Source of the DNA: Cyanobium sp. NIES-981
GTDB lineage: Bacteria; Cyanobacteriota; Cyanobacteriia; PCC-6307; Cyanobiaceae
DNA length: 64,000 bases
NCBI RefSeq assembly: GCF_900088535.1
Contig: NZ_LT578417.1
Span: 1,550,001-1,614,000, forward strand
Direction of reading: 5' to 3'
Of this stretch, positions 31,317 through 40,257 are shown in pieces (within the stretch, counting starts at the first letter, position 1; each line of letters starts with the position of its first letter). The notes below the pieces were generated by a model. That model had not been told where the DNA came from and did not search any database. It was given only the letters and a program-made list of their open reading frames with translations. Both the position numbers and the translations under genes were made by a program.

Positions 31317-32181
31317 GGGAGGCTTGCTGGGGCTTGCGGGCCGAGGCGAAGCGGCGCACGGTCTCGAGGTCGCGATGGGCCTGCACCTGGGTCAGGCCCG
31401 CCTCGGCGAGCAGTTCCGCCACAGCCTCACTCTGGTCGTGATGGTGCTCCAGCAGCAGCCAGCCACCGGCAGCCAGCCCCGCCCCGGCACCTTGGACCAC
31501 GGCCCGGATGGCCTGCAGCCCGTCGTCCCCCGCCTCCAGGGCCAGCCTGGGTTCGTGGTCGCGCACCACCGGTTCCAGCTCCTCCCACACGGCAGTGGGG
31601 ATGTAGGGGGGGTTGGCCAGCGCCAGCTCCACCGCTCCCCGCCAGGGCAGCAGAGGTTCCCACCAGCTGCCCTGCAGCAACCGCACCCGGCCGACCGCTC
31701 CGAACACCTCGAGATTGGTGCGGGCCTGGCGGAGGGCCGCGGCACTGAGGTCCACCGCCAGGCCCCTGGCATCAGGCCACTGCCGCGCCAGGGCCACCGC
31801 CAGCGCGCCTGAGCCCGTGCCCAGATCGGCCCAGAGCGACGGGGGCTGCGGGCAGAGTTCCAGCGCCAGGTCCACCAGCAGCTCGGTTTCCTGGCGAGGG
31901 ATCAGCACCCCGGGGCCCACCTGCAGCTCCAGATCGCGCCAGGGGCAGAGGCCCACCAGATACTGCAGGGGTTCGCCTGTCTCAAGGTGCCGGCGCCAGA
32001 GCTGCTCGAGCTCGGCCGGATCCCGCCGGAGCTGCACGGCCGCAGCGGGGTCCAGCCGCAGGCGCTGAAGCTGGGTCCAGCGCAGGCCGCCGGCGAGATC
32101 GAGCAGCCAGTCGAAATCGGCCGGCCGACCACCCTCCGCCAGACAGCGTCGGCGCCAGGCCAGCAGGGCCTCGCCGGCCAT
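31306..32181 (-). CDS. prmC: peptide chain release factor glutamine methyltransferase
   Basis: N5-methylates the GGQ glutamine of release factors. The 291-aa protein has the N-terminal helical domain (QYLVGLCPWRDLELQVGPGV then LIPRQETELLVD), motif I ADLGTGSGALAVALARQWPD, and the NPPY catalytic motif (ELALANPPYIPTA). ATG 32181 is chosen: it gives the expected length and follows dprA by 70 bp. Coupled to sua5 by overlap. Confidence 0.93.
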   Translation of the reverse strand: MAGEALLAWRRRCLAEGGRPADFDWLLDLAGGLRWTQLQRLRLDPAAAVQLRRDPAELEQLWRRHLETGEPLQYLVGLCPWRDLELQVGPGVLIPRQETELLVDLALELCPQPPSLWADLGTGSGALAVALARQWPDARGLAVDLSAAALRQARTNLEVFGAVGRVRLLQGSWWEPLLPWRGAVELALANPPYIPTAVWEELEPVVRDHEPRLALEAGDDGLQAIRAVVQGAGAGLAAGGWLLLEHHHDQSEAVAELLAEAGLTQVQAHRDLETVRRFASARKPQQASRDR

Positions 32182-32251
32182 GCTGACCGAGTCAGCGGCC
32201 CGATTGGCTGGCCCCTGCAGCATCCCAAGGCCCCGTTGCCCTGGGGAGACC

Positions 32252-33463
32252 CTAGATCCGGCGCCAGCGCAAGCCTGGCTCCGCCTGCACCAGCCCGGCC
32301 AGCTCCAGGGTGAGCAGGCGTGCGGCCACCTGGGGGGCAGGCTGGTCCAGGGCCCGGCAGAGCTGCTCCAGGCAGGCGCCTCCACCCTCCAGCACCTGCA
32401 GCAGAGCCGCATCGGAGCCGCTGGATCGGCCGCCAGGCCGGACAGCCGATGGGGGCCGCCGGTGGGGCCCGGGGCCGAGCTGCTGGATGAGGTCGTCGGC
32501 CTCGAGCAGCGCGGAGGCACCCTGCGTCATCAAGCGGTTGCTGCCCCGGGCCGAGAGGCGGCCCGCGTCGGCCGGCACCACCCAGAGTGGCAGCAGGCTG
32601 TCCCAGGCCAGGCGGGCTGAATGGAGCGCCCCGCTCGACTCGGGGCACTCCACCACCACCACCGCCTGGGCGAGGGCCACCTGGAGACGGTTGCGGGCCG
32701 CGAAATGGCCCGGGCGCACGGCCGCGCCGGCCGGCTGCTCGCTCACCAGCAGTCCGCGCTCGGCCACCTCCCGCTGGAGACGGCCGTGATGGCGTGGATA
32801 GACCCGCTCCAGCGGGGTGCCCAGCACCGCCACCGGCACCCCACCCGCCTCCAGGCAGCCGCGGTGGGCCGCCGCATCGATCCCCTCCGCCAGGCCGCTC
32901 ACCACCGGCCAGCCAGCCCGGGCCAGGGCCGCACCGAGGGCCTCGGCAGCGGCCATTCCGTGGCGGGATGGGCGACGGGTGCCCACGATCGCCACCCCCT
33001 GGCGACGGGCCAGCAGTGGCCAGAGGGCACCATGCCCGCGCCAGTGCAGCGCCAGTGGCGGCCTTTCCAGGGCGGCCATCGCTGCCGGATAGGTGGGATC
33101 ACCGGGAAGCAGCACACGGCGCTCGGAGGCCAGCAGCCTCCGCAGCGAAGCCGGCGGGGCCGAACCGCCGAAGGGATCGGGCCCCCAGTGCCCACGGAAG
33201 CCAGCCAGGCGCTGCAGCCACGCGCCTCCGATCCCGGGCAGCAGCGCAAAGGCCTCCAGAGGCGCCTGCCAGGCCTCGGCCAGATCGCCGAACGTGGCCT
33301 CGATCGCCCGGAGGCGCACCCAGCCGACCCCAGGACAGGAGGCCCACAGCAGCCACCAGCGCCGCCGCTCCCGAGACCAGGCGCGCCCGCGCCCTCCGCC
33401 GCGGGCCCCCTGGCAGCCCGGCACCTCCGCCGCCCGCAGCGGCAACTGCAGCACCTGACCCAT
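32252..33463 (-). CDS. dprA: DNA processing protein DprA (natural competence)
   Basis: Binds incoming single-stranded DNA and loads RecA during transformation. The 403-aa protein has an N-terminal SAM-like helical part, the Rossmann core (VAIVGTRRPSRHGMAAAEAL, VVSGLAEGIDAAAHRGCLEA, GVPVAVLGTPLERVYPRHH, LLVSEQPAGAAVRPGHFAAR then NRLQVALA), and a C-terminal winged-helix-like end. Start is uncertain: ATG 33463 and 33469 both fit, and both lie at the edge of a LexA-type palindrome (33465-33490). With comF at 43.3 kb it supports a competence machinery, although comEC and pilus genes are outside the window. Confidence 0.9.
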   Translation of the reverse strand: MGQVLQLPLRAAEVPGCQGARGGGRGRAWSRERRRWWLLWASCPGVGWVRLRAIEATFGDLAEAWQAPLEAFALLPGIGGAWLQRLAGFRGHWGPDPFGGSAPPASLRRLLASERRVLLPGDPTYPAAMAALERPPLALHWRGHGALWPLLARRQGVAIVGTRRPSRHGMAAAEALGAALARAGWPVVSGLAEGIDAAAHRGCLEAGGVPVAVLGTPLERVYPRHHGRLQREVAERGLLVSEQPAGAAVRPGHFAARNRLQVALAQAVVVVECPESSGALHSARLAWDSLLPLWVVPADAGRLSARGSNRLMTQGASALLEADDLIQQLGPGPHRRPPSAVRPGGRSSGSDAALLQVLEGGGACLEQLCRALDQPAPQVAARLLTLELAGLVQAEPGLRWRRI

Positions 33464-33464
33464 C

Positions 33465-33490
33465 AGCATCAGTACATCTGTACTGATGCT
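33465..33490. promoter_or_regulatory. 12-bp perfect inverted repeat with a LexA-box core
   Basis: AGCATCAGTACA TC TGTACTGATGCT: 12-bp perfect arms around a 2-nt centre. The core 33471-33484 (AGTACATCTGTACT) fits the cyanobacterial LexA consensus RGTACNNNDGTWCB as I recall it. It lies between the thioesterase stop and the dprA start, upstream of dprA. There is no T-tract, so a terminator is less likely. LexA binding is inference. Confidence 0.55.
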
Positions 33491-33941
33491 AAGACGGTCC
33501 CCGGCGCAGGGCCTCCACCGCCGCGGCGAGATCCGGCGGCAGCCTGCGCAGCACCCGCCGCCGGTCCGGCCCCGCGGAGCTGTCCAGCAGCACCAGCTCC
33601 ACCTGCGCCTCGGCGGCGACGGCACCGTCAGGAGCCACGAAACAGCAGTACCAGGGCAGCTTGATGCCCTGGCGGGGCAGCACCACACTGCGCACCTGCA
33701 CCAGATCGCCATGGAAGAGGGCCTGGCGGTAGCTGATCGCGAGCCCCACCACGGGCAGCTCCAGGCCCCGCCCGGAGAGCTCGCTGTAGGCCAGGCCCGC
33801 CGCCTCCAGGGCCTGCACCCGGGCCTCTTCCATCCAGGCGACGTAGGCCCCGTGCCACATCACCCCCGCATGGTCGGTGTGCTGGGGCAGGACGCGACGT
33901 TCCATCCGCCAGCTGCGGGGCTCCTCCATCACGGTGTGCAT
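33489..33941 (-). CDS. hotdog-fold acyl-CoA thioesterase
   Basis: A 150-aa single-domain protein of the 4-hydroxybenzoyl-CoA thioesterase/YbgC type: VLPQHTDHAGVMWHGAYVAW with the catalytic Asp, then MEEARVQALEAAGL. In cyanobacteria similar proteins hydrolyse 1,4-dihydroxy-2-naphthoyl-CoA for phylloquinone, but this one could have another substrate. ATG 33941 is chosen; a GTG further up adds seven residues. First gene of the strand run that continues with dprA. Confidence 0.82.
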   Translation of the reverse strand: MHTVMEEPRSWRMERRVLPQHTDHAGVMWHGAYVAWMEEARVQALEAAGLAYSELSGRGLELPVVGLAISYRQALFHGDLVQVRSVVLPRQGIKLPWYCCFVAPDGAVAAEAQVELVLLDSSAGPDRRRVLRRLPPDLAAAVEALRRGPS

Positions 33942-34000
33942 GCCAGGAGCTTCAGGCCTCACAAACCGCCATAGGCTGCCCGATAGCCCGCTGCCCAGCC

Positions 34001-34849
34001 GTGTTCCGCAACGTTCTGATCGCCGACTCCGGCAAAGGCCATGTGGAGGAGATGGTGCGGATGCTCCGCGAGATCCCCGTGGTGCGTCAGGCCCGCCTGA
34101 ACCTGCTCCACGTGGTGCCGGAACAGGCCGGCGAGGACTTTCAGGAGCACTGGCAGGAAGCGGCCGGCATCGTGGCCGCCGCCGTGGGGCGCCTGAAGCT
34201 CGACCCCAGTGAGATCAACACCATCATCCGCCAGGGCGACACCAAGCAGACGGTGCTGCGGGTGGCGGAGGAGCTCCATGCCGACCTCATCGTGATGGGG
34301 TCCCGGGGGCTGAGCCGGCTGCAGTCCATTCTCAGCAACAGTGCCAGCCAGTACGTCTTCCAGCTCTCCACCCGCCCGATGCTGCTGGTGCGCGACGACC
34401 TCTATGTGCGCCACATCAACAAGGTGATGGTGGCCATCGATGGCACCGGGGTGGGCGACGATGCGCTGCGACTGGCCTGTGAGCTGGTGCGGGAGATCCC
34501 CGGGGGCACCCTCACCGGGATCCATGTGACCCGCCAGGACCTCACCCCCTCCCGGGGCGGCAAATCACCGGCCGATGATGTGCTGGAGCGGGCGGTGCAG
34601 CGAGCCCGGGGCCTGGGGGTGAGCCTGCAGCCGGTGCACCGAACCGGCGATGTGGGACGCACCGTCTGCGCGGCGGCCGAAGAACTGAAGAGCGATCTGG
34701 TGGTGATCGCCTCCCAGGACCGGCGGCCCGTGGTGGCCAAGGCCCTGGTGGATCTGGATCGTCTGCTCGGCAGTTCGGTGAGCGACTACATCCGTGTCCA
34801 CGCCCCGGCTCCGGTGCTCCTGGTTCGCGAACCCGAAGGCCGGCGGTGA
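34001..34849 (+). CDS. tandem universal stress protein (two UspA domains)
   Basis: A 282-aa cytoplasmic protein with two Usp domains, about residues 1-130 and 138-278. The first keeps the ATP-binding G-x2-G-x9-G/S pattern (VMGSRGLSRLQSILSNSASQ). The second has IASQDRRPVVAKALVDLDRL, a less typical loop with no clear Gly pattern, so it may not bind ATP. Start is GTG 34001 in front of FRNVLIADSGKGH. It is monocistronic; a hairpin- and repeat-rich region follows. Confidence 0.88.
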   Translation: MFRNVLIADSGKGHVEEMVRMLREIPVVRQARLNLLHVVPEQAGEDFQEHWQEAAGIVAAAVGRLKLDPSEINTIIRQGDTKQTVLRVAEELHADLIVMGSRGLSRLQSILSNSASQYVFQLSTRPMLLVRDDLYVRHINKVMVAIDGTGVGDDALRLACELVREIPGGTLTGIHVTRQDLTPSRGGKSPADDVLERAVQRARGLGVSLQPVHRTGDVGRTVCAAAEELKSDLVVIASQDRRPVVAKALVDLDRLLGSSVSDYIRVHAPAPVLLVREPEGRR

Positions 34850-34963
34850 TTCCGCCTGGAGTGGGCGGTGCCAGACAGGCTCCCCGCCGGGAGCCATGAG
34901 CCTGGGCGGGGCAGCCGTGCCGCCAGCACAGCTGGCGACGGGAGCATGGTCGGGCCCATCAGG

Positions 34964-35028
34964 CCGAGCGCTGGTGCCGAGCGCTGGTGCCGAGCGCTGG
35001 TGCCGAGCGCTGGTGCCGAGTGCTGGTG
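34964..35028. repeat. five tandem copies of a 13-bp unit
   Basis: CCGAGCGCTGGTG is repeated exactly four times and once with one change (CCGAGTGCTGGTG at 35016-35028). Two small hairpins, GGCTCCC/GGGAGCC (34878-34895) and CGCCAGC/GCTGGCG (34921-34937), lie just before it. The block is between the convergent usp and psbM genes. Confidence 0.9.
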
Positions 35029-35050
35029 GGGTGGAACGGGCGATGCCGTC

Positions 35051-35158
35051 TCAGCCACCCTGGCGGCTGCTGGTCTGGATGTACAGCACCAGCAGGAACA
35101 CGGTGGGAACCAGGACGAACATCAGGCTGGCCACGAAGCCGAGATCGTTGGTTTCCAT
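35051..35158 (-). CDS. psbM: photosystem II protein M
   Basis: A 35-aa single-helix PSII subunit at the dimer interface. Translation from ATG 35158 gives [20 protein letters not shown], then [15 protein letters not shown], the typical PsbM pattern with one membrane helix. It lies between a tandem-repeat block and the ferredoxin gene, on the ferredoxin strand. Confidence 0.95.
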   Translation of the reverse strand: METNDLGFVASLMFVLVPTVFLLVLYIQTSSRQGG

Positions 35159-35220
35159 AGCGGAGCTGAAGGTCACCGGAGGGTATCACCGTCGTTCCGG
35201 TGGCTCCCTGACCCCTTCAC

Positions 35221-35262
35221 CGGTCGTTGCGCTCGGGTCGTTGCGCCTGGGTCGTTGCGGCT
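35221..35262. repeat. three imperfect 14-bp tandem units upstream of psbM
   Basis: CGGTCGTTGCGCTC, GGGTCGTTGCGCCT and GGGTCGTTGCGGCT stand head to tail, followed by GGGTCTTCCT and a doubled CTGGCGCTC at 35271-35289. The block lies between the ferredoxin stop and the psbM start. Confidence 0.8.
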
Positions 35263-35287
35263 GGGTCTTCCTGGCGCTCGCTGGCGC

Positions 35288-35788
35288 TCAGGCCGGCAGG
35301 TCGCCGGGACGGGCGTCCGTGGCGGCCTGCACCGGACCGGCATCGCCACCCTCGCCATCGCCACCTTCGGCGTCGGCACCCTCGTCATCGGCGGACTCTG
35401 CCGCCGCAGGCCATTCCGTGGGTCCGGGGGGAAGGGGCGATGCCATCGCTGCATCGAGGCGCGCCGATTTGTCGGCCAGGCCCACCTGGGGGCGGGTCAG
35501 CACCACGAGGGAGTGCTGCACCAGCGCCTGGCAGGCGAGGCGCCAGTTCTGGGGGCGCCGTCTCAGTTTCTGGTCCTCCACGGGAGTGCGGCCGCTCAGG
35601 GCCTGGGCCGCGGTGCCCTCCGGGATCTCCACGAAACAGGTGATGCACTGGCCGCAGCCACCGCAGTTGCCGAGGGCTCCCTTCAGGCCATAGAGCTGCA
35701 GCCCCTCCCGCAGGGCCACCTCGCGCAGGTTCTCGCCGGGGTAGCACTCCACATCACGACCCTCACGCACGAATCGGATCACGGGCAT
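35288..35788 (-). CDS. [2Fe-2S] ferredoxin with acidic tail
   Basis: A 166-aa protein of the adrenodoxin-like type. Ligands: Cys42, Cys48, Cys51 ([11 protein letters not shown]) and Cys86 ([11 protein letters not shown]). An extra Cys45 lies inside the loop. Residues 120-166 form an acidic Gly/Ala/Asp/Glu-rich tail, unusual for a ferredoxin. ATG 35788 is chosen because it starts the conserved [20 protein letters not shown]; an upstream ATG adds eight residues. It is divergent from psbB by 115 bp. Confidence 0.86.
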   Translation of the reverse strand: MPVIRFVREGRDVECYPGENLREVALREGLQLYGLKGALGNCGGCGQCITCFVEIPEGTAAQALSGRTPVEDQKLRRRPQNWRLACQALVQHSLVVLTRPQVGLADKSARLDAAMASPLPPGPTEWPAAAESADDEGADAEGGDGEGGDAGPVQAATDARPGDLPA

Positions 35789-35903
35789 GGGCGCAGGCGC
35801 ATCTGCCGCCATTCTGGTGCGAGCCGTTGCGCTCCGTAACCTGCGCCGCCGCGGAGCCGGTTACGCCCTTACGATCGCCCAACCCACCCCAGAACTACCC
35901 CCC

Positions 35904-37463
35904 ATGGGATTGCCCTGGTATCGGGTGCACACGGTCGTGATCAACGACCCGGGCCGACTGCTCGCCGTGCACCTCATGCACACCGCGCTGGTGGCCGGCT
36001 GGGCCGGCTCCATGGCGCTCTATGAGCTCGCGATCTTCGATCCCTCCGACCCGGTGCTCAACCCGATGTGGCGCCAGGGCATGTTCGTCATGCCGTTCAT
36101 GGCCCGACTCGGCGTGACTGGCAGCTGGGGCGGCTGGAGCATCACCGGCGAAACCGGTGTCGATCCCGGGTTCTGGAGCTTCGAAGGCGTCGCCGCCGCC
36201 CACATCATCTTCAGTGGCCTGCTGTTCCTGGCCGCCATCTGGCACTGGACCTACTGGGATCTCGAGATCTGGCAGGACCCCCGCACCGGGGAACCGGCTC
36301 TGGACCTGCCCAAGATCTTCGGGATCCACCTGCTGCTGGCCGGCCTCGGCTGTTTCGGCTTCGGCGCCTTCCACCTCACCGGCGTGTTCGGCCCGGGGAT
36401 GTGGGTGAGCGACGCCTACGGCCTCACCGGGCATCTCGAACCAGTGCAGCCGGCCTGGGGCCCCGAGGGATTCAATCCCTTCAACCCTGGCGGGATCGTG
36501 GCCCACCACATCGCTGCCGGCATCGTGGGCATCATCGCCGGCATCTTCCACATCACCACCCGTCCCCCCGAGCGCCTCTACAAGGCTCTGCGGATGGGGA
36601 ACATCGAAACGGTGCTGGCTTCCGCCATCGCCGCCGTGTTCTTCGCAGCCTTCGTGGTGGCCGGCACCATGTGGTACGGCGCTGCCGCCACACCGGTGGA
36701 ACTCTTCGGACCCACCCGCTACCAGTGGGATCAGGGCTACTTCAAGGCCGAGATCAACCGGCGTGTGCAGACCGCCCTCGACAACGGTGCCACCAAGGAG
36801 GAGGCCTACGGCTCCATCCCCGAGAAACTGGCCTTCTACGACTACGTCGGCAACAGCCCGGCCAAAGGTGGCCTGTTCCGGGTTGGCCCCATGGTGAACG
36901 GCGACGGCCTGCCCACCGGCTGGATCGGCCACATCGCCTTCACCGACAAGGAGGGACGTGACCTGGAAGTGCGACGCCTGCCCAACTTCTTCGAGAACTT
37001 CCCCGTGGTGCTCGAAGACCAGAACGGCATCGTCCGCGGTGACATTCCGTTCCGTCGCGCCGAGGCTAAGTATTCCTTCGAGCAGACCGGCATCACCGCC
37101 ACCGTGTACGGAGGCGCGCTGAACGGTCAGACCTTCACCGACCCCGCCGATGTGAAGCGGCTGGCCCGCAAGGCCCAGCTGGGTGAGGCCTTCGAATTCG
37201 ATCGCGAGACCTACCACTCCGACGGCACCTTCCGCAGCTCCCCCCGCGGCTGGTTCACCTTCGGCCACGCCACCTTCGCACTGCTCTTCTTCTTCGGGCA
37301 CATCTGGCACGGCGCTCGCACCCTCTACCGGGATGTGTTCGCCGGCATCGACCCTGATCTCGGTGAGCAGGTGGAGTTCGGTCTGTTCCAGAAGCTCGGC
37401 GACAAGTCCACCCGCCGTCTGCCTGAGGGCTATACCCCCCCGGCCGGCTCCACCCTCAGCTGA
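35904..37463 (+). CDS. psbB: photosystem II CP47 chlorophyll apoprotein
   Basis: Core antenna protein with six membrane helices and a large lumenal loop. The 519-aa sequence begins [20 protein letters not shown] and keeps many chlorophyll His ligands, such as [20 protein letters not shown] and [16 protein letters not shown]; the C-terminus has [32 protein letters not shown]. Length is normal. The promoter must lie in the 115-bp gap upstream; I see no clear boxes. Followed by psbT after 15 bp. Confidence 0.98.
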   Translation: MGLPWYRVHTVVINDPGRLLAVHLMHTALVAGWAGSMALYELAIFDPSDPVLNPMWRQGMFVMPFMARLGVTGSWGGWSITGETGVDPGFWSFEGVAAAHIIFSGLLFLAAIWHWTYWDLEIWQDPRTGEPALDLPKIFGIHLLLAGLGCFGFGAFHLTGVFGPGMWVSDAYGLTGHLEPVQPAWGPEGFNPFNPGGIVAHHIAAGIVGIIAGIFHITTRPPERLYKALRMGNIETVLASAIAAVFFAAFVVAGTMWYGAAATPVELFGPTRYQWDQGYFKAEINRRVQTALDNGATKEEAYGSIPEKLAFYDYVGNSPAKGGLFRVGPMVNGDGLPTGWIGHIAFTDKEGRDLEVRRLPNFFENFPVVLEDQNGIVRGDIPFRRAEAKYSFEQTGITATVYGGALNGQTFTDPADVKRLARKAQLGEAFEFDRETYHSDGTFRSSPRGWFTFGHATFALLFFFGHIWHGARTLYRDVFAGIDPDLGEQVEFGLFQKLGDKSTRRLPEGYTPPAGSTLS

Positions 37464-37478
37464 CCCCGGAGACCCCTC

Positions 37479-37574
37479 ATGGAGAGCTTTGCCTACATCC
37501 TGATCCTTACCCTGGCCCTGGCCACCCTGTTCTTCGCGATCGCCTTCCGCGATCCGCCGAAGATCGGCAAATGA
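37479..37574 (+). CDS. psbT: photosystem II protein T
   Basis: A 31-aa one-helix subunit near the PSII dimer interface. Translation from ATG 37479: [20 protein letters not shown] then [11 protein letters not shown] and a TGA. It is 15 bp after psbB and is closed by a terminator 20 bp later, so psbBT is a bicistron. Confidence 0.97.
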   Translation: MESFAYILILTLALATLFFAIAFRDPPKIGK

Positions 37575-37594
37575 ACTCTGGCCCCAAGGTTTTC

Positions 37595-37623
37595 AGCCCC
37601 CGACGCAATCGGGGGCTTTTTTC
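37595..37623 (+). terminator. intrinsic terminator of psbBT
   Basis: Arms AGCCCCCGA (37595-37603) and TCGGGGGCT (37609-37617), loop CGCAA, followed by a T-run to 37622. Confidence 0.93.
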
Positions 37624-37740
37624 TTGCCACGGCCGCGGCATGCCAGAACGGAATGCCGCCCAGGAAGGTCATCCTTCTCAGCCACTTCTCAACGGGAGAT
37701 GGTCTGCTTAAACTTCCATAACCCTCCCGGATCGACGGGG

Positions 37741-38226
37741 ATGCAATGCCCCTCCTGCCAACACACCGACAGCCGGGTGCTCGAGTCCCGAGCGGCTGAT
37801 GCCGGGCGCAGTGTGCGGCGGCGGCGGGAATGCCTCAATTGCGAGTTCCGGTTCACCACCTACGAACGTGTGGAAACCGTGCCGATCACCGTGATCAAGC
37901 GCAGCGGCTCCAGGGAAACCTTCAACCGCGGCAAGTTGCTGCACGGCTTGCTGCGGGCCTGCGAGAAGACCGGCCTGGAACCTGCCCGGCTCGAGTTGGT
38001 GGTCGACGAGATCGAGCTGGTGCTGCAGCAGCGCACGGGCCGGGAGGTCAGCAGCGCCGAGATCGGTGAACTGGTGCTCCTGCAACTGGCCGAGATGAGT
38101 GAGGTGGCCTACGTGCGCTTCGCCTCGGTGTACCGCCAGTTCCAGGGGATCAGTGATTTCATCGCCACCCTGGAGGGGCTCCACCGCCGCACGGCCAAGC
38201 CCTCAGCCCTGGCGGCCGTGGGCTGA
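37741..38226 (+). CDS. nrdR: transcriptional repressor NrdR
   Basis: Zinc- and ATP-cone-containing repressor of ribonucleotide reductase genes. The 161-aa protein has a zinc ribbon ([13 protein letters not shown] and [18 protein letters not shown]) and an ATP-cone ([20 protein letters not shown]). ATG 37741 starts the conserved MQCPSC. Its place between psbBT and rpsA is an order I recall in cyanobacteria. Confidence 0.95.
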   Translation: MQCPSCQHTDSRVLESRAADAGRSVRRRRECLNCEFRFTTYERVETVPITVIKRSGSRETFNRGKLLHGLLRACEKTGLEPARLELVVDEIELVLQQRTGREVSSAEIGELVLLQLAEMSEVAYVRFASVYRQFQGISDFIATLEGLHRRTAKPSALAAVG

Positions 38227-38343
38227 GCCTCCAGCTCCAGGCCAAGGCGAGGTGCGTTGTTACGATGGTGGATCGCGACGAAGCCGCTGGCGGGCGGATT
38301 GGTCGTTCCCCCTCGCACTGCCACTGGCAGGCCGCCATCCACC

Positions 38344-39399
38344 ATGACCGTGACCCCTTCCGAAATCAGCAGCACCGAGGCCGATCTGGACCTGGCCGCT
38401 GAAGCGGCAGCCGATCTCGACCTCGCCATCCCGGAAGAGGTACCGACGGCCGATGACCCCAGCAGCCGGGCCGCGACCCGCGACCTCGACGGCGTCGGTT
38501 TCACGCTGGATGAGTTCGCCGCCCTGCTCAGCAAGTACGACTACAACTTCAAACCGGGTGACGTTGTCAACGGCACCGTGTTCGCCCTGGAATCGAAGGG
38601 CGCCATGATCGACATCGGCGCCAAGACAGCGGCCTTCATGCCGCTCCAGGAGGTGTCGATCAACCGCGTCGAAGGGCTCAGCGACGTGCTGGAGCCCGGC
38701 GAGATCCGGGAATTCTTCATCCTCAGCGAGGAGAACGAGGACGGCCAGCTCACCCTCTCGATCCGCCGGATCGAGTACCAGCGCGCCTGGGAGCGGGTCA
38801 GGCAGCTGCAGAAGGAGGACGCCACCATCTACTCCGAGGTGTTCGCCACCAACCGCGGTGGCGCCCTGGTGCGGGTGGAAGGGCTGCGGGGCTTCATCCC
38901 CGGCAGCCACATCAGCACCCGCAAGGCCAAGGAGGAGCTGGTGGCCGACTTCCTGCCCCTCAAGTTCCTGGAGGTGGATGAGGAGCGCAACCGGCTGGTG
39001 CTCAGCCACCGTCGCGCCCTGGTGGAGCGCAAGATGAACCGCCTCGAAGTGGGCGAGGTGGTGCTCGGCACCGTGCGCGGCATCAAGCCCTACGGCGCCT
39101 TCATCGACATCGGTGGGGTCAGCGGCCTGCTGCACATCTCCGAAATCAGCCACGAGCACATCGAGACGCCCCACACGGTGCTCAATGTGAACGACCAGAT
39201 GAAGGTGATGATCATCGATCTCGACGCCGAGCGGGGCCGGATCTCCCTCTCCACCAAAGCTCTCGAGCCGGAACCCGGCGACATGCTCACCGACCCCCAG
39301 AAGGTGTTCGACAAGGCCGAGGAAATGGCGGCCCGCTACAAGCAGATGCTGCTGGAGCAGGCCGAAGACAACGAGCCGATGGGTGTCACCCTCGACTGA
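38344..39399 (+). CDS. rpsA: 30S ribosomal protein S1
   Basis: The 351-aa product has three S1 RNA-binding domains (roughly residues 70-140, 158-225 and 238-310): NFKPGDVVNGTVFALESKGA, SEVFATNRGGALVRVEGLRG, and GEVVLGTVRGIKPYGAFIDI. This short three-domain form is typical of cyanobacteria and chloroplasts. An acidic N-terminal tail precedes the first domain. ATG 38344. Confidence 0.95.
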   Translation: MTVTPSEISSTEADLDLAAEAAADLDLAIPEEVPTADDPSSRAATRDLDGVGFTLDEFAALLSKYDYNFKPGDVVNGTVFALESKGAMIDIGAKTAAFMPLQEVSINRVEGLSDVLEPGEIREFFILSEENEDGQLTLSIRRIEYQRAWERVRQLQKEDATIYSEVFATNRGGALVRVEGLRGFIPGSHISTRKAKEELVADFLPLKFLEVDEERNRLVLSHRRALVERKMNRLEVGEVVLGTVRGIKPYGAFIDIGGVSGLLHISEISHEHIETPHTVLNVNDQMKVMIIDLDAERGRISLSTKALEPEPGDMLTDPQKVFDKAEEMAARYKQMLLEQAEDNEPMGVTLD

Positions 39400-39407
39400 G
39401 CCCCGCT

Positions 39408-40190
39408 GTGGCCTTGCTCCTGCTGCGGGGTGAGCTGATCGGGGAGGTGGAGGCCGTTCTGTTCGACAAGGACGGCACCCTCTCCGTCAGTGAGCCCGGC
39501 CTGCACGCCCTGGCCACCGCCAGGGTTTTTCATTGCGACCAGTTGCTGCGGCAGCACGATGAAGCCCTGCATGCCCGGCTGGGCCCGCAGCTGCGGGACC
39601 TGTTGCAGCGGGCCTACGGCCTCCGCGGCAGCGGACTCGATCCCGCTGGCACCACGGCCGTTGCCAGCCGCGCCCACAACCTGATCTCCACGGCCACCGC
39701 CCTGGCCCAGCTCGGGCTGGGTTGGCCGGAGTCCGTCGAACTGAGCGAGGCCACGTTCCTGGCAACCGACCATCTGCAGGGCCACGGCAGCGCCCGGCAG
39801 GCCCAGGCCACCGAGGGACTCCACGCCCTGGTGAAGCGCCTGGCGGAAGCGGCGGTGACGTGCGCCGTGATCAGCAACGACGAGACGGCCGGCATCGAGG
39901 CGTTCCTCTCCAGCCAGGGGTTACGCCGGCACTTCCAGGCGATCTGGAGCGCGGAGCACAGTCCTCGCAAGCCTGACCCGGCCGCTGTGCTGGCCCTCTG
40001 CCGTGACCTGGGCGTGCAGCCCCAGCGCTGTGCCCTGATCGGCGATGCGAACAGCGACCTGCTGATGGCCCGCCGTGCCGGTCTCCCGCTGGCCGTGGGC
40101 TACCTGGCCGGCTGGGGCAGCCCGCCGCCCCTGGATCCCACGTTCCCCCACATGCGGCACTGGGAGGAACTGGAGGTCCTCCTGCGCTGA
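39408..40190 (+). CDS. HAD-superfamily hydrolase
   Basis: A 260-aa phosphatase-like protein. Motif I is [20 protein letters not shown], motif [17 protein letters not shown], motif [17 protein letters not shown], motif [19 protein letters not shown] helical cap separates motifs I and II. Substrate unknown; phosphoglycolate- or nucleotide-type substrates are possible. GTG 39408 starts 8 bp after rpsA, so it is likely co-transcribed. Confidence 0.87.
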   Translation: MALLLLRGELIGEVEAVLFDKDGTLSVSEPGLHALATARVFHCDQLLRQHDEALHARLGPQLRDLLQRAYGLRGSGLDPAGTTAVASRAHNLISTATALAQLGLGWPESVELSEATFLATDHLQGHGSARQAQATEGLHALVKRLAEAAVTCAVISNDETAGIEAFLSSQGLRRHFQAIWSAEHSPRKPDPAAVLALCRDLGVQPQRCALIGDANSDLLMARRAGLPLAVGYLAGWGSPPPLDPTFPHMRHWEELEVLLR

Positions 40191-40257
40191 GTCGCCCGAG
40201 GCCCTTCAGCTGAAACGTCACGCCATAAGCTGTGTGGCCCCCGGCAGGCCGCAAGCC

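Noticed and set aside
33465-33490. Palindrome as a rho-independent terminator of the thioesterase gene
   Set aside because: There is no T-tract on either strand, a 2-nt loop is poor for RNA, and the core fits an operator better.
34964-35028. CRISPR-like repeat
   Set aside because: The 13-bp units are head to tail with no spacers, and no cas gene is present.
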